Source: Dysidea avara (taxonomy: Eukaryota > Porifera > Demospongiae > Dictyoceratida > Dysideidae). From it: a DNA stretch of 64,000 bases. The notes beneath the pieces are model-generated. The model had not been told where the DNA came from and searched no databases. It saw only the letters and a program-made list of their open reading frames with translations. Below are positions 1 to 12,100 of the stretch, one piece after another. Every line of letters starts with the position of its first letter. Positions within the stretch are counted from its first letter, which is position 1. Both the position numbers and the translations under genes were made by a program. The stretch lies in the NCBI RefSeq assembly GCF_963678975.1, contig NC_089279.1, positions 25,778,004-25,842,003 of the forward strand, read 5' to 3'.

Positions 1-193
1 GTGAGATGTAGTTTTTTTTGTGTATTGTAATTTAATTTACCTTTAGTTAATGTAAGTCTTGCCAGGGCTCCTGTACTGATCCATCAGCACATGGTACCCC
101 TGTGTCTAGGCCCCTGTATGCTTGTAATGTATATTTTGTCTTAATCATTAAGACGTTTATCCTCCCTGGGAACCACACCCTTAATTTCCTGGA

Positions 194-457
194 ATGCGCG
201 TAATGCACCCGCAAAGTTTTGCCCCACCTACCCCCATGCAGGCAAAGAGTGACCAAACTCTAAGTCTAATTCCCCTACCCTGGAGCAAAATCGTAGGTCT
301 AAATCCTCCTCCTTCTCCATTATACCATTCCAATACTTTGTTGCAAGCATCGTCTAAACCCCCACATCCGGGGCCAAAATTTTTATCAAATCCCCTCGTT
401 ATGCTCCTCGTTTGCCCGCATGGGGGTAGGTGGGGCAAAACTTTGATAGGCGCATAA
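194..457. mobile_element. Short TIR element (MITE-like)
   Basis: The two ends are inverted copies of about 45 bp. Both contain CAAAGTTTTGCCCCACCT followed by ACCCCCATGC, and both outer ends start ATGCGC. The 264-bp body carries only incidental open frames. I could not define a target-site duplication, so the superfamily is unknown. Confidence 0.6.
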
Positions 458-1690
458 TTTATTTATTTAATTTATCAATGGTACAACGCAATAACAGCTA
501 GGAGTTAGCTATGGCCGAATAATTTATTGGGACATTGGAAACAGCTGAAACTGAAACTGAAAAACTAAAATTGGTCAAAGCTTCACTTCTTGATAAGACT
601 ACTTCTTAATAAGACCATATCGAGTAGGTCCAACCAAAATATGGCTAAGGTGTACTCATAAAGTGCAGTGACACATTGCAACAGCTTTTAAAAACATAAT
701 AAAATGACAGCTGCAGGATAAGCAAATAAAAACAAGATAAAACTGCCTTGAGGCTCTGACGGGCAACCATTTAGAGAAGCTACCATTAACAACTACTCTC
801 TCATATCTCTTAGTCAGAAAATAATAGCTACCACGAACTGTCTCAAACAGTACCTTATAGTATCTCAACCTTGCACGAAAGTTTTGAAAGATAAGGACAC
901 CTGCCTCCAGCTATATGCCTTCTCTCCTGCTCTATGCATTACGCATGCTCCTGAGGAAAATATTTGAAAATACAATAATGCTAAAATGGCTGAATTTGTT
1001 AACATTTCAGTCACTAATACTATTTGATTACATGCATGCAGTATCCCTTATTATCCTATTTGAATATCTCATGTTATACATTTTATTACTACTATTTTAC
1101 ACTGGTAAGTACATTTTGTCTTTTATAAAAGAGGAAATATGTTTGTTATCAGATTTGGTAACTATTGAGTACCACATTTTAGTTCAAGTTGATCATAAAA
1201 GTAGCCTATTTTGGAAACTATGGAATAAGTGATGGGTATCAGAATGACATGATCTCCCCCCACTCAGATTTATACTGCCAACTGCATGTTGTGGGGGATT
1301 AAGTCACCACTGGGTCTGGGATTTTTTTCTGCATTCTTCACAGTTTCAGTTACATGTTTCTGACTCCCTGTATTCACAGGCTTTAGCCTTCTCACAGGTC
1401 CCTAGTGGGATAGCATTTAATAAAAACAGCCAATAACCAAAAGAGCTATTTTTACAGAACTGTTAAAGAATAGAACAAACTACCCCACTTTTGCTATTTG
1501 TAATTAATGCACACACTTTAACCACTTACATGGGTGTAATCAGTATTGCGCTGCACTGCCTTTCCAATTATCATAATCATAATCTTATGAAAATGGCCAA
1601 TATTGATACTTGTCAATACGATAGTACAACATTACTTTGGATCCATGTCAATCAGTGGAAATTTAAAATATTATTACTGCAGCTACAAAG
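458..1690. other. Intergenic, no gene recognised
   Basis: AT-rich sequence with only short open frames that show no recognisable domain. A dispersed repeat copy lies at 1281-1427. Confidence 0.5.
1281..1427. repeat. Dispersed repeat, copy 1
   Basis: This stretch is nearly identical to 25058-25203. Shared landmarks are TGCATGTTGTGGGGGAT, GTCACCACTGGGTCTGGGAT and TCACAGGTCCCTAGTGGGAT, ending in GCATTTAATAAAAA. A weaker inverted relative lies at about 41460-41640. The family is unknown; the A-rich end could fit a retroposed element. Confidence 0.6.
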
Positions 1691-1807
1691 TTGCAGTCAA
1701 TTTTGTAACTTACAATGGACCAATTTCTCATGAAATATTCAAATTACTGTATTTGTGGTCATAAATCAGAAACTCTGTGGAACATATTCCAAACTACATA
1801 AATAAAT

Positions 1808-2251
1808 AATAGTTATACGGGCACAATGTGGAGTCTATGAAATTTATAAACCTGAAGGCCCGGGCTGTAGCGCACGAGCGAAGCGAGGGCGCTACTAAGG
1901 GCCTGAGGGTTTATAAATTTCATAGACTCCACATTGTGCCCGTATAACTGCTTTAGACTCTATTTCACATTACACTCAGATCACTTACCTCATCCATGGC
2001 TGTTTCTGCTGTAGGCTCGGCAAAAGCGGCTGGTTTTCTTACGATAATACTAGCGCCATGGCAACTATGCGTCCTCACGTGACTAAATAATCGCGCTCGT
2101 TAAATCACTGCACGTGAACAACGCATAGCGATTGGACAAATCCGATTTTGAGCATATGTTATATTGTGCTTAAAGGCGTGGAGTATATTAGAAAACAAGG
2201 TGGAGTATATGAGATTTATTACCCACCCAAAACAGTCTAAATAGAGTCTAA
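1808..2251. mobile_element. Hairpin element with GCGAAGC loop, locus 1
   Basis: Arms at 1811-1852 and 1908-1949 are perfect inverted copies over about 41 bp. Between them lies a GC-rich core containing GAGCGAAGCGAGGGCGCTAC. A third, diverged copy of the arm in direct orientation lies at about 2198-2222 (TGGAGTATATGAGATTTATT compared with TGGAGTCTATGAAATTTATA in the arm). The element ends near AGTCTAAG. The same layout occurs at 26838-28375 and 59780-60316. No coding sequence was seen, so it is presumably non-autonomous. Confidence 0.55.
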
Positions 2252-2282
2252 GAAATCATAATTTTGAGGTAAAGTGCTGGAA

Positions 2283-3066
2283 GGAATTTTACACTTGTGT
2301 AGGAAGCATGGTTCCTACATGTGTAGTGCTTTATTGAGAATTTTGCCAGAATTTTGTAGGAAATATTCCCACACTGTTGAATTTTGTAAGAAAGATTCCT
2401 ACACTTGGCACAAAGTGTAAGACATCTTCTTGCAGTGTAGGAATCATTCCTACAAGTGTAGGAATAAGTGTAGGAATCATTCCTACAAGTGTAGGAATCA
2501 TTCCTACAAGTGTAGGAATAAGTGTAGGAATCATTCCTACAAGTGTAGGAATAAGTGTAGGAATCATTCCTACAAGTGTAGGAATAAGTGTAGGAATCAT
2601 TCCTACAAGTGTAGGAATAAGTGTAGGAATCATTCTTACAAGTGTAGGAATCATTCTTACAAGTGTAGGAATAAGTGTAGGAATCATTCTTACAAGTGTA
2701 GGAATAAGTGTAGGAATCATTCCTACAAGTGTAGGAATAAGTGTAGGAATCATTCCTACAAGTGTAGGAATAAGTGTAGGAATCATTCCTACAAGTGTAG
2801 GAATAAGTGTAGGAATCATTCCTACAAGTGTAGGAATAAGTGTAGGAATCATTCCTACAAGTGTAGGAATAAGTGTAGGAATCATTCCTACAAGTGTAGG
2901 AATTGTTCCTATAATTCCTACACTTGTATGAATTATTCCTAAACATTATGTCATGTGTAGGAATCTTTCTTACAAAACTCAACAGTGCAGGAATATTTCC
3001 TACAAAATTTCTTAATGTTGCCCTACACATGTAGGAACCATGCTTCTTACACAAGGGTAAATTTTG
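2283..3066. mobile_element. Foldback element with minisatellite core
   Basis: The flanks 2283-2410 and 2945-3066 are imperfect inverted repeats. Both carry GAAGCATGGTTCCTACATGT (or its complement) and AAATTTTGTAGGAAATATTC-like blocks. The centre is the 33-bp minisatellite listed separately. The repetitive open frames on both strands are a consequence of an 11-codon repeat unit and are not genes. Confidence 0.65.
2436..2910. repeat. 33-bp minisatellite, about 14 units
   Basis: The unit alternates GTGTAGGAATCATTCCTACAA with GTGTAGGAATAA. Each unit therefore contains a 17-bp perfect palindrome, GTAGGAATCATTCCTAC. A few units carry a C-to-T change (ATTCTTAC), and two places drop the short half-unit. 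Confidence 0.9.
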
Positions 3067-3111
3067 GTACATCACAGAAAATTTGCTGTTTTTGAGATAA
3101 ACTTGCCACAA

Positions 3112-6100
3112 CTTAAAGTTTTGGTTTCTTATTTAGTTTGGAATATGTTATGGTTTAAGAGGCAAAAAATGTAGAGGTGATGAGCATCACAGGTACTACA
3201 ATCGCACTAAGTTTTGTAAGTGACTCCTAAAATTCTGGTTGAATTGAAGACTGTTGATTGTCCTTTTAAGTGATCCGTAAATTATGAAATATCACTTTTA
3301 TTAAGTTTCAAAAGTGCTTAGTTTAAAACTTAACTTTTTTAATATTTCAAAAAAAGTTGTTTAAAATTCTTGGAATATTTTTGTGAATAATAATTGGATC
3401 ATGGTCTGTTTGATAAAATTTTTGTGATGGCTGGGACCACAATGGGTTCAAGAGATTTAATGAATTATGTTGTGTAGTGAAATTTGTAGTCTATATTGTA
3501 TGGGAGCATACACCTCCCAATATTATTATTAATATTACTAGGCCCGAGGCACATACAGCCAAGTACAACCACCAATGAGACAACCTACTAATAGTGTATG
3601 TACAAATAGTGCATGACCAACACAGTGTATGCAGGTAGATCGGTGATTTCATTAAGAACATCTTGAGGGAAAGTTCACTCAGCTAAAAAAATTTAGTAAA
3701 ATAGATAAGCTTGGTCTAACCAAGTACATATATTAACAAGTCATTGTGGAAGCAATTTGACTAAGCCAAACATTGTGATACCTCTACGCACGTCAACTTT
3801 CACCATTTTCAAATCCAGTCACATATGTAATTATTGCATGTATTCCTTCAAAGAAGCAGGCCATGGAGAGGAGCTCATTGACAAGTGGATTATGGGGATG
3901 GCTCAAAATACCTGCTAGGAAACAATCTCCACGTTCTAGACACAAAGTTATATCAAACCAGATATAGAACTGAGTGCTTCTGCAAGCATCCTGCTATAAC
4001 AATGTTAAATTTAATCATAATTATTATGTTGTAAAATTATAATCCTTTCTGTTGAAACATAGGATACTGTAGTATTGTGTTGTTCCTCCTTAGGCTTCAG
4101 TGGTATAAACTCCTCAACTGCTTGTGCTAATAAAAAGTGGGATAAATATCTTCTATCACATGGTGATTTGAGAATTAAACATTGATGGATGAGTGGATTG
4201 AATGGACACACAGATAGTCTATCTGTAGCAGTGTGAAAATGAAAAACAAGTGTCACAATAATGCTCTAAAATCCACTTTAATTTGTACTCCCAATAACCA
4301 ATACATTCAACAAAATTATGTTATCTGATATCATTAACAGTAGATGTAGGCTCATTTGCTATATGGATCTATGTACATACGTTGAGATAAGATCCTATTC
4401 AATGTACTCATGCATGAAAAGCATGATGGCAAAAGTTTTAAAAGTAGGTAAATTATGTGCTTACACACCTTACTTTCACAAACCCAGTTAAATGAACATT
4501 AATTGGCCATGTAGCTAATTTTCAACCTTTATAATTAAACAATTATCATGCAAATTACAAAATGAACACCAGTACTGACTCAGAGATATGACCTGTTGTG
4601 TCAAGGTGCAGCTTTCATAGGCCCAGCCACTTCTCTTCGACCATGGCCAACTGCAATTTTATGGAACTACAGTATGATCATTCCTAACAACAGTTAACTA
4701 CTGCACATGTGCACTTGCAGCATCCGCTTCGTACATATATATAGCATACCATTCTATAAGTAGCTGGTGGTGGCAGGCAACATGCAACAGAGAGCATCTT
4801 ACAGAACCTCGAGAACATGCATATGCATCTTCCAATATATATATATATATATATGTTGCAATTGCATGGTGTAACGTTAATTAATGTGTGTGCCCAGAGA
4901 TGGAAGTTATACTGTCCTTGACTGATGACCGCTATGGTAAGGAAGGATAAAAGTAAGACAATATTGTATAACCATCAATATTCCAAAGGTTTCTTAGCTA
5001 GCTTAGTGACTAAGGGTTTTTTTCAAGTTGACCTACTGTAGGCCCAAAAGGCTTGATTACTTAACACTAGTTAGTTGTATGAAATTTGGAAAATAGGTTG
5101 ATAGCATCATTATAGTAGTGAAATAGTACAAGAAAAGCTATTCAATTTGCTTAACCTATAATATGACTATAGTCTTTGCACATAAGTGATGTATTAGTAT
5201 GCAATTAAACCAGTATGAATTCTGATTACCCGACCATGGAGAGGTAAGATGAGATTGCACTTTAAATTGTGAGAATCATGGTATTGAATCTGACGCCTAC
5301 AAGCAGTGAAGCTTAAACATCCAACGAATACTTATTACATTTATGCATTTGTACACAATTTGTGTCACATGATAGGTATAAATGAGGATGAATCAGAGCA
5401 CTGGCTGGAGTTGCCAACGGCAGACTACGGTAAGATTGGGATAAAAGCAGCAGCTATCAAAACTTGGAATTATCATATAGGAAGTTTCACTATTTGGGTA
5501 AAAAAAAATCTGTGCTTGCAGTACTGAAGATAAAATCAGTGGCCAGTACCTATGAATCCCAATATTGTCTTAGTCCCAACATCGTCACATATACATGTAC
5601 ACGTTGAAATATTTTAATAATGCTACTTTTGTAACTACACTTCATGTAAACTAGCTGCAATGGCCTACATTGTAAATAATGTTGTGAGACTCTGGATACT
5701 ATTGCACTATTTTTACAACTGCAGCTGCCTCTGCTCTTTCAAAACCAATACGATTCAGCAGTACTGTGAATTCATACTTATACTTTACCTGCATACAATA
5801 TCATGCATCTCCATTACAGTTTATAGTCATGGTTGAGTCAACTTGCAATTAATTTACATAGCAATTAAGCCATACACAATGCAAATAGCAAAATAAGGTG
5901 TACATACATAGTGACACCTGATCCAGAATGACACTGTTTGCTTAAAGAACTTAACCACATTAACCATATTGGCAATCTATATAATTTTTTGATACCAAAT
6001 CAGATTTGTACAATAAAAGCTCCAGTATACTGTACTAAATTCACATGACATAAAAGTATTTAATTGTTTGCAGTCATAAGAAAACACCATGTAGCATTCA

Positions 6101-6148
6101 AGTACCATAGGACGATGCACACTTGAAGATAACATACAGAATAATGTA
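3112..6148. other. Gene-poor stretch 3' of HOIL copy A
   Basis: No coding signature was found here. A TA microsatellite sits near 4838-4853. The segment 3165-3240 resembles 51240-51310, continuing a dispersed repeat whose first half is at 1700-1785. This suggests the elements at about 1800-3110 inserted into that repeat. Confidence 0.45.
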
Positions 6149-9100
6149 CTAGTGACAGTTCATGCATTCAGGATGACACTTCTTTCCTCCCCAGTAGTTA
6201 CAGCCACAACCCTACAATTAAGTAATAAAGATATTCAAAAATATGAGATGAACATATACATACATGTAGTGTTAGGAAATTCATATACATAGGTGTATAG
6301 GTTAGAAAGCTAGAGTGAGGATTTTAACCACAAGGCAAGCCTAGAGTTTTATGCCCAGAAGATCCATGAGTGCCCGTACTCTTACAATGCGACATTTTAT
6401 ATGGGTTATACAGGTTGAGCCACTGTGGGATTGCATTATGTGATTACACTATATACAATAAACAATATTTCTGACAACATAGTTCCTGAGTCGAAATCCC
6501 ATAGTTTTATTGTTAAGTGGCTTCTTTAGTATACGGATCTGCTGAGGATCAGAAAATTGTTTTGAGCTGACCAGGATGCTTTCCAAGGTAGTTTTTAGGC
6601 ATGCGTTCTATTAGGATTTTTGCAAAATAAAAACATGGACGATCCCTATTTTGAACCCACCATATGATATTACTAGTTACTTTTAATACCATAAACTCCA
6701 GTTATTAGGTACATACGGCTATTAAGTGCATATTGCTTGTTAAGGGCATATGGAATACTTGCGCTGAACACTTCCTGTTAAGCGCATATATGAAATTGCA
6801 CCTGCAAGCTAGTACTATGTGGAATGGTAGTAAAATACCAATAGAACTAGCCAGAAGCGCCACAGTACAGTCGATACTTCACCAGGCACGTGTCTAGCAG
6901 ATACCACCACCTGTATTAACGCAAGCATTAACGATAGCTGCACCTGACTTCAGGACTGTTGTTTCCTCGGCTGAAGTACGCTATTTGACTGATCACCGGT
7001 AACTAAATCACTAGAAAACGTGGTGGACATGAGTAATAGTTTCCTAGCAGACACCCGTTACAATTGTTTATTAAGAACATGCATTTAACAAGTGTAGTGC
7101 ATTTCTCAAATATAATTCTTCTGAAAATTATAAACGCATGCACTTAACAACTAAAGTCTACGGTATGCGCATTACTTTGCACTGTAGTAATGAGTAATAA
7201 GTATTACTTTGTAAAAGTAATGACCCAACACTGTACAGTGTTAGAAACGAAGAACAGTAAATCCAGTCACAACAGAAATTACAACTATAGTACATGTTAT
7301 CAACTACTGAAACGTGAAGTGGCCATTCTGCTTCAGTTTTTCAGCTGTGCTCCATCAATTATACAGTGTCACAAATGAAGAACAAAATGAGAAGTACCTC
7401 TGCAATCAAATTAAAACAATGAAGTTGCCATTACACATTACTGCCAATCAACACATACGCAGAATTGGAGAAATAATGGGACACAAAGGAGGACAAAGGT
7501 AAGTATATGATTCTTGTATTGCAGCTGGTGAAAAGGCATGACTCAGGAGTGACGTCAAACAGTTGAGAAATCAACCCTGTAGCCTTATACTGTACATGTA
7601 CGTGAAAGCATCAGTCGGTTAGTCAGTCAGTCAGTCAGTCAGTCAGTTAGCAGTAACTTAAGTTTAATAATTTTTATAGAAATATGAGTTTGGGGTCACT
7701 CTGAAGACATCTGTATAGGCTTAGATAAAGTACTGACATACAAACTCTTTGCATGAATATCATCTACTCACATTGGGTCCCCTCCTTGGTTTCTTAGTCA
7801 CCCAACAAATTTCTGTCTTACAACTACACATGATCCAGCTACAGCCATCTTTCTTCTGTACAATTAATCCACAATTTTGATTAGGACAATACATGGCCTC
7901 TCCATTCTTTATCATATCCTGAATAAACACATGGAATATTCAGGGACTATATAGCACTTTAATGTACTTCAAGCATCTTCTGAGTCTGTTGCGCAGCCAA
8001 GTCATTAACTGCCTTAATCTTCAAGTCTTCCTGATATTCCTTACAGTTCATCTCAGGATAATGGATGGCTTTACACAATAAACAGTTCCTCTTGTTGCAC
8101 ACTGGACAGTCAAAATCATTCACCTACATAAAATAATATATAACCTCGTAACGATCAAGTGAAAACATACTTCATCCTCATAGATACACCATCCATGGCA
8201 GTCAGGAGTTTTACAGTGGAAGCTCCTTTCTTGCCTTTCAACTAAATCAAGTCCTCGATTATGAACTTTAGCCAATTCCTCATCAGTCAGTAGCTATAGA
8301 GTAAACATGATCATAAAACACACCATCTGAAAACAGAGAGACTAATCCATAAAATAGTTTACCTGCACATTCAACATAGTTAATAGGCACACATTTAGCT
8401 ATAACTTTATTAGCCATAGTCAAGCAAGCAATAGAATTATTTCAGTTAGGATTCAAGAACTCCCTAGAATAAATGATTTGAGTACTCACAAATACTTGCT
8501 ACTATTAGCCACACCTATGTGACATTCTATTTTCAAACAATAACTATACAATTCAAACTAAGGTACACATACTGCTCGCATTTCCAATTCAGTGACAGTT
8601 CCTTTACAGTCGAACTCTTCATTACATGGACACAACACATCAGCATCACGAAAAGCTAAAACATGATCACGTAGACACTCCCTATCAAAAACCAAGTAAA
8701 AACCAGTAGCATTATTCAGTGATGTTGTACATAACATTTGAAGTATCAATAACCCCAGGGGCGGATCTAGGATTTATAAAAGGGGGGGGGCTAACTCAAG
8801 GTACTAATCTCTTGGGTAGAGGTGTACAAAGCACACTTCCCAGCATGCAAAGCATGCTGGAACTAGGGGGGTCTGGGGCCCAGGAAAAGTTTGAAAAATA
8901 GATGCTAAAATACTGCAATTTAGAGACATTTCCACATAAAATTCATACCTGTAGATATTTTATATACTGCCTTTAGATTGTAGGTATGGGTTCTCTGAAG
9001 CATTTTGCTAATGGAAAAGTTTGGGTAGGTACAGACAACCAAGTACATGATGTACAATTGCACAACACTGAATAGGTGCATGTTAGAATAAGATGTTGAA

Positions 9101-12100
9101 AGTGGAAAATTTTGAAATTTGAACTATACAAGATTGAATCTGAAAGCATTTTCTATGGAAATTGTGTACCTGAATTAAGTATTGCCATACATATTAACTA
9201 CACAAGTATAGATGCATGAATGAAGCCCTTTAAACAGACCAATGCACTTCATTGTATGTATAAGTGTAGGCAGATTTGGAAAAATTCCATAACAGAACCA
9301 ACTACATGTTTCCAGTGAATGTTCTATTAGAGTAGTTAGCTGACTGCTCTATTAGAGTATCTCGATCTTGTACACCTCCAATGCTGATCCGGGTCCTTGT
9401 TGCATAAACTTTAGCATAAATCCACTGATAATACCTTGGAAAGATGTTTATAAGGTGGTTTTATGAGTATTTGTATTATTAGTGATCATATAATTATGCT
9501 AAGACAAAATTTCATTATAATACTCAGCATATTGATCAAGTAAAGCCTAAATATGAAGGGGGGGGGGGGGGCTTCAGCCCCCAAAGCCCCCCCCCCCCCC
9601 CCCCCCTGGATCCGCCCCTGAACCCAGTATCTTACATACTTGCAACAATGGTGAAGACATTCTCTCAGTTTCACTCCTTCCCCAACCTCAATTGGGACCA
9701 TACAAATAGGACAGTCAAACTCAACATCATTTGGTACTAGATTCTGATTAGCTACAGCCATCATAGCATCATAATTCTCTTTAGCTTGCTTTGCCTGTAA
9801 CTCTTTCTGCTCTTTTTCATACTACCATAAAAATAAAAGATATTAACAATATGCACAATGGGAATTCATATCATACTTCCTCTAAATCTTGTTTCCCTTT
9901 CTGCTCATCTTGTTGCCACTTCAGTTCCTCCTCGGTAGCTTTATAGTCAGGTGGAGGCTTGTAGTCATCAGGTCGGACAGTCCCACACACCTCACAACCA
10001 GGACGATATGGTAAATTGATCACTGTACACACTGGACATGTCCAGCCAATCGGAGGAGGAGTGGGAGGACGAACCAGTTCTGGTGGTGGCTGCTGTACCA
10101 CAGCTTCTGGCATGATGGGCAATGACTGGTTTTGTGGATTTAGTTGTAGTCCCCTAGTACCAACTGATTTAGGTAGTACTCTAGGACCAGAATCACCACG
10201 ACGCTGTGGTGTTGGCTCTGGTGGTGGAAGTGACTGATTATATCCCTGATTCTGTGATGGATGACTTGGAGAATAACCTTGATAGTTAGGTTGATTCTGT
10301 TGAGAATTAAATTGCTGTTGTTTATATGGTTGCTGATTTGATTGGCCATAATGGCTCTGTTGACGATGCACTGGAGCAGGGTTTGATCGATTGTATTGAC
10401 TCTGTTCTTTTAGATTGTACTGTTGCCCTGACTGTTGATCGTATCTTTGACCTTGATGCTGTTGATATTGCTGCACTGGAGAAGGTTGACTATACTGTTG
10501 ACCTTGATACTGTCTTGATTGTTGATATTGTGTGGAAGTATCATCAACAGATGGAGCATCCTTCCCCATATCTCCTTTACTGATAAACAGGTATATCTCA
10601 GCCCCTTTGCTCTTGATACCAAAACTTTTTAATGTAGCCTCCTTGTCAGTGACAAAGCTTTGACCAACAATCCAATGCTGTTGATCACTACTGATGGAGT
10701 ACTTCAGCTCAATCTTAAGATTATATAAGAATCTGTTAAAGTGAACATTCATCAATTTTTCCCTTACCATTTCCTGTAGCTTCTTGATGGTGTCATCTTC
10801 AGTGACAAACAAGTAACAAGGAATTGGGCCCTCTTCCAAAAACATCTCACGCTCTATTGTTACGCGTAACCTGCATCAATCCATGTAATATAACTACACT
10901 ATCTATGCTATGCTATGGTAAATATAGTTAACTAGTTACCATATGAAACAACAATTCTCATTCAGTATAATACTTTTCAAATTCACTACATATGCTCTGT
11001 AGGCAACTATACAAAATATGTAACTATATTTTGTATTATCATTAAGCACTAATTTGCTATTATGACATAACCCAGGAGGCCCCGCAAAGCAACACTTACT
11101 TGAAAAATTGTTTTCTGTTACCACGAGGGAATACAATGCCAAAGTTTCCTTGATTCTTTTTAGCCTCAATCAGTTTTTCCACAACTACTTTAACATAATC
11201 AATGTCCCCCTCATAAAGAGCTGCCTCCAAATGTTGAGCATAACTCTCTACATGGTAATACCACTAGGCTGTATCCAATTACACAGTTTCAACTTACCTA
11301 GTTCTTCCTTAGTCTTGATGGCTGGTTTTGGTACTTGATCTACTACAGCAGTTGATCTTGGCACATCTTGTGTTCCACCATTGCTGGTTGGTGGGGCTGG
11401 TTGTTGAGCCCCACCCCTCACTGCATAGTTAGGAGGATGGCCATCCCTAACACCTGGACCTGATGGTATATACTGATCCTGTCTTCTACCATATTGCTCT
11501 TTCAGGTAGGAGTTGGATCCATTAAGTGATCCTCTGTAGTTCCCAGCAAATGTTGTGAACTCAGAATGATGGGAGGATGGGGTAGGTCTACCAATAGGCA
11601 TACTAGTAGGTCCTGAGGAAATAAGACAATTACAAAAGATATTCTAATAGAACAGCCAACTACTTTAATAAACAGTCACATCTTTTGAGTTAGCATTTCT
11701 GTGTGTGTACACCAGACGGATCCAGGGGGGTGGGGGGAGGGCACCTCCCCCCTTCAGAATTTTTGTAGTGTTGCTCACTGAACATAGCTAGGCACCTTAG
11801 ACATAATTAGAACATTTTTTAGGCAGTTTAGGACTATGTGTAATATAATAAATGTGTCTATAACAAATTCTTACCCATATTGACACAGCACAAGGGGAAC
11901 TAGGTGGGATGAGCACCCTCTACATTTAGGAATCGAGATACTCTAATACAACAGTAATTTACTTTAATAAAACAGTCAAGAGTAACATAATTATAAAACA
12001 CTGTTTGTCATTTTAAACAACTAAAACACCTGTGTTAATGACTCTATCCACACCCTAGTGACTATAGAAATTCTCTGGAGATGCAGCTGGACACCAAATG

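Noticed and set aside
2436-2910. CRISPR-like array
   Set aside because: Repeats are contiguous without unique spacers and the surroundings are eukaryotic.
2248-3111. Long repetitive open frames on both strands (11-residue repeat proteins)
   Set aside because: They are the six-frame shadow of a 33-bp minisatellite whose length is divisible by three. No start context, domain or splice support.
10140-10622. Overlapping frames on both strands within HOIL exon 6 (also 54060-54539)
   Set aside because: They are shadows of the Q/Y-rich coding repeat in the true frame.
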